Counted from the stretch's first letter, positions 43,304 through 52,048 are shown. The stretch: DNA of 54,715 nucleotides from CAYWKS01 sp964458935 (GCA_964458935.1 CAYWKS010000017.1:1-54715), one strand, 5' to 3'. Numbers and translations are program-made. The notes: generated from the letters alone by a model not told the origin.

Positions 43304-44701
43304 TCAGCGCCAACGGCGGCGCAGCAGTGTCAAGCCACCGATCCCCATCAGCCCCAGGGCCGCCGGCTCGGGCACGACGCCCGGCGAGCCGATCAGCGTC
43401 ACCATGCCATCGACCGCGCTGTTGTAGAACGGGTTGGACTCGTAGGCGCCATTGAGGCCGAGGATGCTGTCGGTCGGCTTGAACAGCGTGCCGTCGGGGT
43501 CTTCGAGCGTGTTGAACGTCGACGGCCCGACGCCGTCGTAGCTCATCACGTCGGTGACGGTGTCGCCGATATCGAGCAGGCGGATGGTCTCCTTGTTCGG
43601 GTCGCCCAGCGATCCCTGCGACAGGGCCATGTTGGTTGCGGAAACGATGACGTTGATGCCGGTGCCCCAGATGGACTCGAACTCGGCGATGGCCTCGGCC
43701 GGCGTCTGGTCCTCGACGTCGATCAGAACGACCACCGACTCGCCGGGCTGGAGCGTCGCGTCGGTCAGCGGCACGAGGGAGGCGTTGCTCTCGTCGTCGA
43801 GTTGCAGGCCCGCGACCGAGCCGGCCGCGTCGCCGAGGTTGGTGATCTCGATCCAATCCTCGGTGCCATCTTCGCTGTCGAGGCCCGCATAGATCTCGGT
43901 GATCTTCAGGTCAGGCGACGCGTAGTGGTTGTCGCTGACGTTCAGCACCGCGGAGTTGGCCGTGTAGGTGCCGGGCCCGCTGAAGGTGAACGGCGTGTCC
44001 GCCAGACGCCAGGCAAAGCCCGAGCCCGCGTCCTGGTTGTAGGCATCACCGGTGATGTCCATGGAGTGCGTAACGACGAGTTGCAGTTGCTCGGCCTGGT
44101 CGAGGTCCATGGTGACGAAGGGCGTGGTCGCCTGCTTCCACGCGCCGGTGCCGTCGCTGAGTTCGGTGATGGACGTGTCGCCGCTGCCGACGATCGAGAA
44201 GGTCGACGCCACGTCCAGCGTGTCGGCGTCGACATTCGGATCAAACGGCCTGTTGACCTGGAAGAAGTGATCTTCGTTCTGCTTGTACCAGATGTTCAGG
44301 GCGACATCGACGGTTCCGTTGTCAGCCTGGTCGGTGCGGGTGAAGGTGACCAGCGGATTCATCTCCCACCGGCCGGTCATGTCGTTGCCGTGGGGCAGTG
44401 TGCCGCTGACGCCGGTGATGTTTTCCAGCAGGGACTGGCCGCTGCCGAAACGTTCGGTGCGCGCCACGCCATGGCGATACTCCGGGAAGTTGAAGACGCC
44501 GTCTTCGATGCTGACCATCTGCGGGAAGGTGGTCTGGTCGTAGACCTGGTTGCAGTCCGATTGAGAAGCGTCGTTGCAGTTGCCCCAGGTCGCGCTCATG
44601 TCGTAGCTGTCGGGGAGCTGACCCTGGGCGGATGCTGCGACGGCCGCGAGCAGCGCCATGGCCAGTACCGTCGTTGATGTTTGGTACCATTGCGTGATCA
44701 T
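43304..44701 (-). CDS. PEP-CTERM protein with a lamin-tail domain
   Basis: 465-aa secreted protein. Signal peptide (TTVLAMALLAAVAASAQG), an N-terminal beta-sandwich region of about 250 residues, a lamin-tail-like (LTD) domain at about 275-395 (DLKITEIYAGLDSEDGTEDWIEITNLGDAAGSVAGLQLDDES...LQPGESVVVLID), and the sorting signal VVPEPAALGLMGIGGLTLLRRRWR. LTD domains in bacteria occur on surface or secreted proteins. CTGGAGAACCTG precedes the ATG. Divergent from the LuxR regulator 312 nt away; the gap holds that regulator's promoter. Confidence 0.87.
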   Translation of the reverse strand: MITQWYQTSTTVLAMALLAAVAASAQGQLPDSYDMSATWGNCNDASQSDCNQVYDQTTFPQMVSIEDGVFNFPEYRHGVARTERFGSGQSLLENITGVSGTLPHGNDMTGRWEMNPLVTFTRTDQADNGTVDVALNIWYKQNEDHFFQVNRPFDPNVDADTLDVASTFSIVGSGDTSITELSDGTGAWKQATTPFVTMDLDQAEQLQLVVTHSMDITGDAYNQDAGSGFAWRLADTPFTFSGPGTYTANSAVLNVSDNHYASPDLKITEIYAGLDSEDGTEDWIEITNLGDAAGSVAGLQLDDESNASLVPLTDATLQPGESVVVLIDVEDQTPAEAIAEFESIWGTGINVIVSATNMALSQGSLGDPNKETIRLLDIGDTVTDVMSYDGVGPSTFNTLEDPDGTLFKPTDSILGLNGAYESNPFYNSAVDGMVTLIGSPGVVPEPAALGLMGIGGLTLLRRRWR

Positions 44702-44950
44702 CAGGTTCTCCAGATTCGGGTTGTGGCAGCGCGTGCGTGGGGTTGCTGCCAGGTTGCGGGTCTTCGTCGCCCCAAGTTCGGTTGTGAAAGCGTCCGTGCG
44801 GTTGCCGTCGCGAGGGATCACCCGCGCCGACAATCGCCTCTCGCTCACAAGTCCCAAGGGTTTGCCCGCACACCACGATCTTGTACGTGCGATTTGAAAG
44901 GTAACCGGCGACCGGCGAAAGGCAATCCCCTAATTATCGGGGAACAAGTC

Positions 44951-44978
44951 TTGCATCCGGATCACATGGTGCTATTGT
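44951..44978 (+). promoter_or_regulatory. Promoter of the second LuxR gene
   Basis: TTGCAT (44951-44956), 16-nt spacer, TATTGT (44973-44978). Predicted start about 44985, leaving a 5' UTR of about 29 nt with GAGGAA at 45002-45007. Confidence 0.6.
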
Positions 44979-45013
44979 TGACCTGTCGGGTTTTTCGCAT
45001 CGAGGAATACCTC

Positions 45014-45832
45014 ATGGGCCGATCCGTGCGCCTACGCGCCGAAGATATGCGATTCATGCTGCGCCTCATGGGGGAGGTGCGCGAGCTGGGCGATGATCGC
45101 AATGCATGGCGGACGCGTTTGCTCGAAGGGCTTCGCGAGCTTCTCGATGCCCCGATCGGCTACTCCGGGCAGATGGCCCTGCCGATGTCGGGCATTGATG
45201 CAGACCCGCAGGTCGAGGTGGGCTGGGATCGCTGGGAGGACGGCGACCCGATTCGTGCCTTGTGGAAGTCAAACTACATCCTGGAACACGACCCTTTCTT
45301 TCGTCGCGCGTTTGCTATCTTCTCCACGCATCCCGACGTGTATCTTCGTCGCGACCTCGCTTCGGATGAGCAGTTCTACGGCGCGGAACATAATCAGGAC
45401 GTCTGCCGGCCGCTGGACATGGAGATCGGCGTCACGAGCTACCAGCGGGTTGGCGACGGGCGATCGATCGATGCGCTGGCGCTGACGACACCATGGCAAC
45501 GACCGATGGACGAGCGGGCCCGCTTGATCATGATGCTGATCCATGAGCAGGTGGCGCCGCTGATCGGGCACGTGCTGGCGGCGCGTGATCAGCCGACTGC
45601 CGCCGACCTGTCGACCCGCAAGCGCCAGGTGCTCGAGCTGATGCTCGAAGGGCTGGCCGACAAGCAGATCGCCCGCGAGCTTAAGCTGTCGCGGTACACC
45701 GTCAACGACTACGTCAAGGACATTCACAGGCACTTTGGCGTGTCCAGCCGCACGGAGTTGATCGCGCTGTTCCTGCGCAGACACCGCAAGGCGAAGACGC
45801 ATGCTAACGGGAGCACCGATGGTGATGCATAG
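45014..45832 (+). CDS. LuxR-family transcriptional regulator
   Basis: 272-aa regulator with a C-terminal helix-turn-helix (LSTRKRQVLELMLEGLADKQIARELKLSRYTVNDYVKDIHRHFGVSSRTELIALFL). The N-terminal 190 residues form a putative sensor with aromatic and acidic residues (HDPFFRRAFAIFSTHPDVYLRRDL) but no named family. It has the same layout as the LuxR protein at 1781-2620. The start at 45014 has GAGGAA with good spacing. The prepilin-like gene begins inside its 3' end, so the two are co-transcribed. Confidence 0.85.
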   Translation: MGRSVRLRAEDMRFMLRLMGEVRELGDDRNAWRTRLLEGLRELLDAPIGYSGQMALPMSGIDADPQVEVGWDRWEDGDPIRALWKSNYILEHDPFFRRAFAIFSTHPDVYLRRDLASDEQFYGAEHNQDVCRPLDMEIGVTSYQRVGDGRSIDALALTTPWQRPMDERARLIMMLIHEQVAPLIGHVLAARDQPTAADLSTRKRQVLELMLEGLADKQIARELKLSRYTVNDYVKDIHRHFGVSSRTELIALFLRRHRKAKTHANGSTDGDA

Positions 45833-46580
45833 GCAGGCGTTTACGCTGGTCGAGCTACTGGTGGTGGTGGCAATCATCGCGTTGCTGCTGGGGATCATGA
45901 TTCCGGCGGTGAGTCGGGCGCGTGATGCGGCGTGCTTGATCGCCTGCGCGTCCAACCTGCGTCAGCTTGCCACGGCGTTGCATACGTACGCCGCGGACTA
46001 CGACGACTGCATCGCGGCGGGACCGGCCGGGCCGTCACCCTTCGGCCGGGCGTGGACGCAGGTCAACGGCGCGGGCATCTGGTTCGGCGCGCCGCTGAAC
46101 ACCGACATGGGTGCGGGGCTGCTGCGCGATCCCTATCTCGGCAGCGGCGCAGAGGCCTACTTCTGCCCCGGCGATGACACCATCTCGCCCGATGAGCAAC
46201 TGGCGCACATCGGCACCGAAGCGAACGCACTGGCCTCGTACGCGTATCGCCATCTATCTCAAACGACGCGCGTCCGACTACCCGACCTCGGCGACAACCA
46301 GGCCGGCCAACCCGCACGTGCGCTGTTCATGGATGCCGAGAGCTACGGCCCCGATCCGTCGACGTATCACTCTGCGCATGGCGGCGCGTGGGTGAACATT
46401 GCATATCTGGATACGCACGTGAATCGCGCAACCAACGTGGATGACGTGCTGGCGATTACGCCCGAGGCCTTCGAGTCGTTGCCTGACATGACAGCGGTGT
46501 TCGAGCGAGGCGACCAGGTTTTCGTCAACGCCGACTACGCCGCGGCGGGCGATCCGGCAGATGCGCCGCGGATTCCGTGA
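45819..46580 (+). CDS. Prepilin-type (type II pseudopilin-like) protein
   Basis: 253-aa protein with a short leader and the N-methylation helix FTLVELLVVVAIIALLLGIMIPAVSRARD, as in planctomycete DUF1559-like pseudopilins. The residue before the cleavage site is Ala (RQA-FTLVE), not the usual Gly. The globular part has FCPGDD and YRH regions and the common ending region GGAWVNIAYLDTHVNR (an H-X9-DG-like site variant). GGGAG lies 5 nt upstream of this ATG; an earlier ATG (45801) is possible. It overlaps the LuxR gene by 14 nt. Confidence 0.82.
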   Translation: MVMHRQAFTLVELLVVVAIIALLLGIMIPAVSRARDAACLIACASNLRQLATALHTYAADYDDCIAAGPAGPSPFGRAWTQVNGAGIWFGAPLNTDMGAGLLRDPYLGSGAEAYFCPGDDTISPDEQLAHIGTEANALASYAYRHLSQTTRVRLPDLGDNQAGQPARALFMDAESYGPDPSTYHSAHGGAWVNIAYLDTHVNRATNVDDVLAITPEAFESLPDMTAVFERGDQVFVNADYAAAGDPADAPRIP

Positions 46581-46649
46581 GGACGCGCATTCGCCGCTGG
46601 GCGAGGATCGACACGGGTTGAAGCGCAGGCGTCCATCGGCCGACCGCCC

Positions 46650-47255
46650 ATGGCACTTGCAATGGCGCGCGGGGGGGCCGACACTATGCCCATGGGCATG
46701 GAGGCTGTCTTTCCCCAATGGCTCTGGGACGTGTTGCCGCGTACCCGAGCGGACCGATCAACGCCGAAGGACCCGCCGGCCGACGAGGTGGCTGCGACGA
46801 GCGATGCCGTCGCCTTGCCGGACGAAGTCGGTACGCCGCGCCGCACGCGACGCAGCGAGTTGTATGCCCGGCTTGTCGAGCACATGAAGCAGGCCCACGG
46901 CGTGCGCGTTCACCGCTGGCGCAGCCGCACGACCGGCTGCGCGTGGCAGGTCCACTACACCGACGGCACGACGGCGCGGCTGATCGAGGCGCCCTACCCG
47001 AAGGGCCCGGTGAGCTGCGCCGTGTTCCTGCATGAGATCGGGCATCACGCGATCGGGTTCCACCGCTACAAGCCGCGCTGTCTCGAGGAGTTCATGGCCT
47101 GGCGATGGGCGCTGGACACGATGCAGCAATGGGGCATGAACATCACGCCCAGCGTACAACGTCGCGTGCAGTTGAACCTGCGTTACGCCGTGGCCAAGGC
47201 GAAGCGGCGCGGCCTGAAGAACGTTCCCGACGAGTTGCTGGAATACGCTGCATAG
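46650..47255 (+). CDS. Putative zinc metallopeptidase-like protein
   Basis: About 200-aa protein of unrecognised family. The C-terminal half contains CAVFLHEIGHHAIGFHRYKPRCLEEFMAWRWAL, an HExxH zinc-site motif followed by an acidic residue (EE) about 18 positions later, as in gluzincin-like or ImmA-like peptidases. The N-terminal part is low-complexity and hydrophilic. No signal peptide. Start uncertain: ATGs at 46650, 46686, 46692 and 46698 are in frame and none has a convincing ribosome-binding site. Confidence 0.65.
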   Translation: MALAMARGGADTMPMGMEAVFPQWLWDVLPRTRADRSTPKDPPADEVAATSDAVALPDEVGTPRRTRRSELYARLVEHMKQAHGVRVHRWRSRTTGCAWQVHYTDGTTARLIEAPYPKGPVSCAVFLHEIGHHAIGFHRYKPRCLEEFMAWRWALDTMQQWGMNITPSVQRRVQLNLRYAVAKAKRRGLKNVPDELLEYAA

Positions 47256-47273
47256 CCGGCGGCGCTTCACCGT

Positions 47274-47987
47274 CTACTCGAAGTCATAGACCTTCACGTC
47301 GACCCAGCGAGCGCCCCACTGCTTCGCCTGCTTGTGCGTGGGCATCAGCAGATCGAGGCGATGGCCCTTGATCTTGCGACCGCGATCGAGCACCGGCACC
47401 AGCCGCCCGCCGTCGTACCCGGGAACCTGGACCAGCGACCCGAACGGCAGGACGCGCGTGTCGGCGGCGACGAGCTTGCCGCGATTGGCGAAGACGGAAT
47501 AGCCCGACGCGGTGAGCCCGTCCGAATGGTGGCCGCAACACTTCTCGCAAGAGCAATACGCGGTGACGAGCATGCGCACGGTGCGTACGTGCCGCGCCGG
47601 ATGGCCGTTGAAGTGCGCCCCCGCCGCCGCGGGCTCCGCCGCTGGGGCAGGGATGACGATCGGCTCGATCGCCGGGACGCGGCCGAGGTGATCCTCGACG
47701 CGCGTGGGCGAGACGCCCTGCGTCCAGGGGCTGCCGGTCGTGATGAGCGACGAACTCGCCGCAGGGTCTGCCGCCGATCGAGCCACCACCGCGTACAGGG
47801 GCTCTACCGAGCTGTTGGGCCCGAGCGCCTGGACGGCGGCCCAGACGCCGATCGCGCTGGCGAGCATCACAGCGCAACTGGCCGCGACCATGCCCGTGCG
47901 ACGTCGACGGCGGGCCCTGCGCAGGGCGATCGCTCTGGCCACGCGCGCACGTCGCTCAATGGGGTGTCGGTTGCGGGCTTGTGACAT
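47274..47987 (-). CDS. 3D-domain (double-psi beta-barrel) membrane-anchored protein
   Basis: 237-aa protein with a very basic N-terminus, a membrane helix (GMVAASCAVMLASAIGVWAAV), a Pro/Ala-rich linker and a C-terminal 3D domain: VTAYCSCEKCCGHHSDGLTASG, LVAADTRVLPFGSLVQVPGYDGGRLVPVLDRGRKIKGHRLDLLMPTH. The three Asp residues that name the family are present (AADT, VLDRG, RLDLL). The fold is shared with MltA/RpfB-type peptidoglycan hydrolases, so a cell-wall role is likely. The region 47988-48261 holds no gene I can support. Confidence 0.87.
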   Translation of the reverse strand: MSQARNRHPIERRARVARAIALRRARRRRRTGMVAASCAVMLASAIGVWAAVQALGPNSSVEPLYAVVARSAADPAASSSLITTGSPWTQGVSPTRVEDHLGRVPAIEPIVIPAPAAEPAAAGAHFNGHPARHVRTVRMLVTAYCSCEKCCGHHSDGLTASGYSVFANRGKLVAADTRVLPFGSLVQVPGYDGGRLVPVLDRGRKIKGHRLDLLMPTHKQAKQWGARWVDVKVYDFE

Positions 47988-48261
47988 GGTGACGGATGGC
48001 TCCGGTGTACAGCGACGCCGCTTGCCTTACGGGGATGGCCTGCCTTGGCGTGGTCACTGCACCGATGCGAACCGTCCCTGGTTCGATCAGGAATGCGGGA
48101 ATGATACAACGCATCGCCCGCCGGTCAATCCGTATTATTGCCCAGACACCGGCCGCCCACCGTAATTTACATATGCAAAACGGTTTACAGCACGCACGGA
48201 TAGTGCAAAACCCGTGAATTGGCTTGATCAGTCCACCCGGACCCCCAGCGGGGCATCGCGC

Positions 48262-48927
48262 TCAGGCCGGCACGCGGATGCGGCTCTCGATCTCCTCGAG
48301 CGCCCCGGCCACCGCCGGCATGTTCGGATTCACACCCAACGCATCGCGGTAGCACTGGGCGGCCTCGACGAGCTTGCCGATCTGGGCATAGCAATGGCCC
48401 ATCCCCGCGTGGGCGCCGAAGTGGATGGGGTTCAGCCTCGCGGCCTCACGACAATCCGCCAGCGCCTCGTGCCATTGCTCCAACATGTAGTGTGTGATCC
48501 CCCGTTGATTGAATGCTTCAGCGAACTGCGGGTCGGCTTCGATCGACCAGTCAAACGCCCGCAGCGCCCGTTTGTATTCGCCCCGATCCATGATCTCCAG
48601 CCCGCGTTTGAACTGGCCCAGGGCGTCGGGCTTGCCGGAGCGGAACCAGATCGACCATAAGCCGTGCTCGGCCAGCTCACGGACAACCGGGTCCTCGTCC
48701 CGCAGCGCAATACACATGCAGTTCGTGCACGCCATGCACCCGACCAGCCCGAGCGTCAGGCACACGATCTTGCGTGCGTCGACGGTGCCGTGGCTGAGCA
48801 ATTCGCAGAGTTGGTCCTTGGTCCAGTTGGCCTTGACCAGCCGCGCCAACTCCTCGGCGTCGCTCTGCTCAAGTTTCGGTCGCACCAGATGAATGAACTG
48901 ATCACTGTCGATCGGTTTGACCTGCAT
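48262..48927 (-). CDS. HEAT-like/TPR repeat protein
   Basis: 221-aa soluble protein. Residues about 15-90 resemble HEAT-type helical repeats with a Cys-rich patch (VCLTLGLVGCMACTNCMCIALRDEDPVVRELAEHGLWSIWF). Residues about 105-210 are three TPR units (GLEIMDRGEYKRALRAFDWSIEADPQFAEAFNQRGITHYMLEQWHEALADCREAARLNP). Likely a protein-interaction scaffold. AAGGGG precedes the start. Partner unknown. Confidence 0.83.
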   Translation of the reverse strand: MQVKPIDSDQFIHLVRPKLEQSDAEELARLVKANWTKDQLCELLSHGTVDARKIVCLTLGLVGCMACTNCMCIALRDEDPVVRELAEHGLWSIWFRSGKPDALGQFKRGLEIMDRGEYKRALRAFDWSIEADPQFAEAFNQRGITHYMLEQWHEALADCREAARLNPIHFGAHAGMGHCYAQIGKLVEAAQCYRDALGVNPNMPAVAGALEEIESRIRVPA

Positions 48928-49134
48928 GCCGAACGCCCCTTGAGGTCCTACCTGGCCGGTTCAAGGCCGAGATTGGTTTCGCCGCCGCGTGCCGTCCACC
49001 CCAAGGCTGTTTGCCAGCACGGCCGCTTCGCGGTGTTGCATACGCCATCGCGAACCTAGTAACACTAGGCCCGGGCGTCGTCGCAGTCCAATGGCCCGCC
49101 CGCCGCTCGCGCCGGCCCCCGGCCAGGGGGCCAC

Positions 49135-49162
49135 TTGACCCGCACATTGCGTCCGATATAGT
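49135..49162 (+). promoter_or_regulatory. Promoter of the leuA attenuator leader
   Basis: TTGACC (49135-49140), 16-nt spacer, TATAGT (49157-49162), one of the best promoter matches in the window. The leader ATG follows at 49172, exactly as far from the -10 box as in the cimA leader. Confidence 0.72.
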
Positions 49163-49171
49163 ACCTTGACC

Positions 49172-49243
49172 ATGTGCCGTGCCGCGTCCATCCGATCCTC
49201 CCTCAAGGGCCTAGCCGCCCTGGCGCTATCGCAGCGCGGATGA
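49172..49243 (+). CDS. Leucine-rich leader peptide of the leuA attenuator
   Basis: A 23-codon ORF beginning MCRAASIRSS and continuing LKGLAALALSQRG, with four Leu codons (CTC, CTA, CTG, CTA). Two are CTA, a codon expected to be rare in so GC-rich a genome. It lies between a strong promoter and a terminator ahead of 2-isopropylmalate synthase. Stalling at the Leu codons is the inferred sensing step. No Shine-Dalgarno space exists between the -10 box and ATG. Confidence 0.68.
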   Translation: MCRAASIRSSLKGLAALALSQRG

Positions 49244-49327
49244 CGGATCGGACGTCCAGGCCCCGCCGGGCACCTCACCCCAAGGCCAACCACGCCCTGT
49301 CCGCCTACCCGCGCGACAGGGCTTTTT
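49223..49327 (+). promoter_or_regulatory. Transcription attenuator of leuA
   Basis: GCGCT (49223-49227, at the last Leu codons) can pair with AGCGC (49233-49237). GCGGATG (49236-49242, end of the leader ORF and stop) can instead pair with TGTCCGC (49298-49304; two G-U pairs), which contains part of the terminator 5' arm. The terminator is at 49294-49327. This mirrors the cimA arrangement, although the antiterminator is weaker on paper. A competing CGGAC/GTCCG pairing also exists, so the exact fold needs probing. Confidence 0.58.
49294..49327 (+). terminator. Intrinsic terminator in the leuA leader
   Basis: GCCCTGTC (49294-49301) pairs perfectly with GACAGGGC (49315-49322), with an inner CGC/GCG pairing, followed by TTTTT (49323-49327). 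It stands 77 nt before the leuA ATG. Confidence 0.87.
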
Positions 49328-49403
49328 CTTGGCGTCACCGATCGCTTACCGACAAGATCAACCTCGGCCGCCGCTCGCCGGCCACCGACCACCGGACCCG
49401 ACC

Positions 49404-50960
49404 ATGGACCACATACGCATCTTCGACACCACGCTCCGCGACGGCGAGCAATCGCCCGGCGCCACGCTGAACCATCACGAGAAGCTCGAGATCGCACGCC
49501 AGCTCGAGTCGCTGGGCGTCGACGTGATCGAGGCCGGCTTCCCCGTAACCAGCGTCGGCGACTTCGACGCGGTCCGGGCCATCGCCGAAGAACTGACCAC
49601 ACCGATCGTGGCCGGCCTCGCCCGCGCCGTGGACAAGGACGTGGCCCGCGCCGGCGAGGCGGTCCGCAACGCCGCTCACCCCCGCATTCACGTCTTCTGC
49701 GCCACCAGTAAAATCCATCGCGAGCACAAGCTCCGCAAGGCCCGCGACGAGATCATCCGCATCAGCGTCGAACAGGTCGCCCACGCCCGCCAGCATGTCG
49801 AGGATGTCGAGTTCAGCCCCGAGGACGGGAGCCGCACCGAGCTCGACTACCTCGTGGAGATCACCCACGCCGTCATCGAAGCCGGCGCCACCACCATCAA
49901 CATCCCCGACACGGTCGGCTACGCCACGCCTGAGGAGTACGGCCGCATCTTCAGCTACGTGCGTGAGAAGCTGCCCCTCATCGACGAGCGCGGCATCATC
50001 CTCAGCTCCCACTGCCACGACGACCTCGGGCTCGCCGTCGCCAACTCCATCGCCGCCGTCCGAAACGGCGCCCGACAGGTCGAATGCACCATCAACGGCA
50101 TCGGTGAACGCGCCGGCAACGCCAGCCTCGAAGAGGTCGTCATGCTCCTGCGAACCCGCAACGAGTTCTACAACCTCGATACCCGGATCGACGCCACCAA
50201 GATCTGGCCCACCAGTCGCATGGTCAGCCAGCTCACCGGCCTCTACGTCCAGCGCAACAAGGCCGTCGTCGGTGAGAACGCCTTCGCCCATGAGTCCGGC
50301 ATCCACCAGGACGGCGTGATCAAGCACCGCGAAACCTACGAGATCATGGACCCGCGGGCCGTCGGCATCCCCACCAACAAGCTCGTGCTCGGCAAGCACT
50401 CCGGCCGCCACGCCCTCCGCGATCGCCTGACCGAGCTCGGCTACACCGTCGACCCGACCACGCTGCAACGCATCTACGACGCGTTCAAGGTCCTCGCCGA
50501 CAAGAAGAAGAACATCTACGACGAAGACATTGAAGCGCTGATCGAGACCGAGTTGGAATCCGCCGAGGCCGCCGAACTCTGGACCCTCAAGAGCCTGCAG
50601 TACATGGCCGGCACCGACGCGATCCCCACCGCCAGCGTCACGCTCGCCGACGCGGCGGGCACCTGCCGCACCGAGGCCGCCACCGGCGACGGACCGGTCG
50701 ACGCGATCTACACCGCGATCCACGCCATGACCGGGGTTGAGGCGACCGTCACGGACTATCAGCTCCGCGCTGTCAGCCAGGGCCGCGACGCCCAGGGTGA
50801 GGTCCAGGTCGAGTTGCAGCACTCGGGCAAGCGCGTCCGCGGCCGCGGCGTCAGCACCGATGTCATCGAAGCCTCCGCCAAGGCCTACCTCGCCGCGATC
50901 AACCGCATCCGCACCCTCGAACGCCGCGCCGAGGTCCTAAACGGGGCCAGCCAGCCGTAA
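49404..50960 (+). CDS. leuA: 2-isopropylmalate synthase
   Basis: First committed enzyme of leucine synthesis, condensing 2-oxoisovalerate and acetyl-CoA. The 518-aa protein has IRIFDTTLRDGEQSPGATL, SSHCHDDLGLAVANS (metal His 203 and 205), NGIGERAGNASLEEVVM, the leuA-type ENAFAHESGIHQDGVIK, LVLGKHSGRHAL, and a C-terminal leucine-binding regulatory domain. The ATG at 49404 fits the family N-terminus; no clear Shine-Dalgarno sequence is seen. The upstream attenuator and the C-terminal domain suggest dual control, transcriptional and allosteric. Confidence 0.96.
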   Translation: MDHIRIFDTTLRDGEQSPGATLNHHEKLEIARQLESLGVDVIEAGFPVTSVGDFDAVRAIAEELTTPIVAGLARAVDKDVARAGEAVRNAAHPRIHVFCATSKIHREHKLRKARDEIIRISVEQVAHARQHVEDVEFSPEDGSRTELDYLVEITHAVIEAGATTINIPDTVGYATPEEYGRIFSYVREKLPLIDERGIILSSHCHDDLGLAVANSIAAVRNGARQVECTINGIGERAGNASLEEVVMLLRTRNEFYNLDTRIDATKIWPTSRMVSQLTGLYVQRNKAVVGENAFAHESGIHQDGVIKHRETYEIMDPRAVGIPTNKLVLGKHSGRHALRDRLTELGYTVDPTTLQRIYDAFKVLADKKKNIYDEDIEALIETELESAEAAELWTLKSLQYMAGTDAIPTASVTLADAAGTCRTEAATGDGPVDAIYTAIHAMTGVEATVTDYQLRAVSQGRDAQGEVQVELQHSGKRVRGRGVSTDVIEASAKAYLAAINRIRTLERRAEVLNGASQP

Positions 50961-50991
50961 CGCACTTCGGACATCTGTGCTGCACGCGATG

Positions 50992-51021
50992 CAGCCCCGC
51001 GCCGAAGCGCGGGGCTGTTTT
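50992..51021 (+). terminator. Terminator after leuA
   Basis: CAGCCCCGCGC (50992-51002) and GCGCGGGGCTG (51007-51017) form a perfect 11-bp stem with a CGAA tetraloop, followed by TTTT. Confidence 0.9.
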
Positions 51022-51049
51022 CATACACACTCATACAGGAGAACCGCTG

Positions 51050-51778
51050 ATGGAAGTGACCTGGAAGGATGAACAGATCGCCGCGACCTACGTCGGGGCA
51101 CGCAATGAAATGCCGTACTGGCGCGACCTGGGCGTGATGGCCATGCGGCTGGTGCATGCGGTGCGCGGGCCGATCCAACGCGTCGTGGACCTGGGCTGCG
51201 GGGACGGCGTGGCCGGCGGCGCGGTGCTCGCCGCGTATCCCAAGGCCCGCCTGATCGGGGTCGACTTCTCGCCGACCATGCTCGATCGGGCACGCGAACG
51301 ATTCGCCGACGACGACCGGGTGTGCCTGATCGAAGCGGACCTGCAAGACACGCCGCTCAACGCGTTCGTGGATGGCCCGGTCGACGTGTTCATCAGCGGG
51401 TTCGCGCTGCATCACCTCCGCTACGCGCGGCAGCGCGAGGTCTACGCCGAGGCGTTCGCGTCCCTTCGACCCGGCGGGCTGTTCGTCAATACCGAGCACG
51501 TTGCGCCCGGCAGCCCGCGCCTCGAAGCCCTGTACTGGCGCGCGTTCTACGAGACGGTCGCCGCCCATCGCCGCGACGCCGGCATCGACGCAGACGACCA
51601 GACCGTCAAGGCCGAGTTCGAGGCCCGACGCGACATCGACCTGCTCAGCCCCGTCTGGCGCCTGTGCGGATGGCTTGAAGAGATCGGCTACGTCGACGTG
51701 GACTGCCTCTTCAAGGCCTACTTCATGGCCGTCTTCGGCGGCTATCGACCGCAGCCCGACGCGCCGCGACCCGCGTGA
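51050..51778 (+). CDS. Class I SAM-dependent methyltransferase
   Basis: 242-aa methyltransferase. SAM-binding motif I is VVDLGCGDGVAGGAVL, followed by acidic strand 2 (RLIGVDFSPTML), an EADLQD loop and motif IV-like VDVFISGFALHHL; LRPGGLFVNTEH follows. The acceptor substrate is unknown. AGGAGAA lies 7 nt before the ATG. The following 270 nt (51779-52048) carry two TATGCT boxes and no gene. Confidence 0.9.
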   Translation: MEVTWKDEQIAATYVGARNEMPYWRDLGVMAMRLVHAVRGPIQRVVDLGCGDGVAGGAVLAAYPKARLIGVDFSPTMLDRARERFADDDRVCLIEADLQDTPLNAFVDGPVDVFISGFALHHLRYARQREVYAEAFASLRPGGLFVNTEHVAPGSPRLEALYWRAFYETVAAHRRDAGIDADDQTVKAEFEARRDIDLLSPVWRLCGWLEEIGYVDVDCLFKAYFMAVFGGYRPQPDAPRPA

Positions 51779-52048
51779 CCGGGACCTGAGCACGCAACCG
51801 GGCAACGCGTCGGGGCGGGCGCTGGTGATGCGCCCAGCGGGGCGGGCGAGCCCATCCCCGGACCCGTCCCGCTCGGCCTGGGCCAGGTTGCCGTCGGTGC
51901 TGCCCGCCGCCGCTGACACGCCCGCGCGGTCTGAGAGCCCGACCGGGACCTGCGCCCCGAGCGGCGGGCGTCTATGCTGGTGGCGGGCTGTGGCGTATGC
52001 TGCAGCGCACGTGAGACAGGTCGATAACGCCGTAATGGAGTGCACCTC

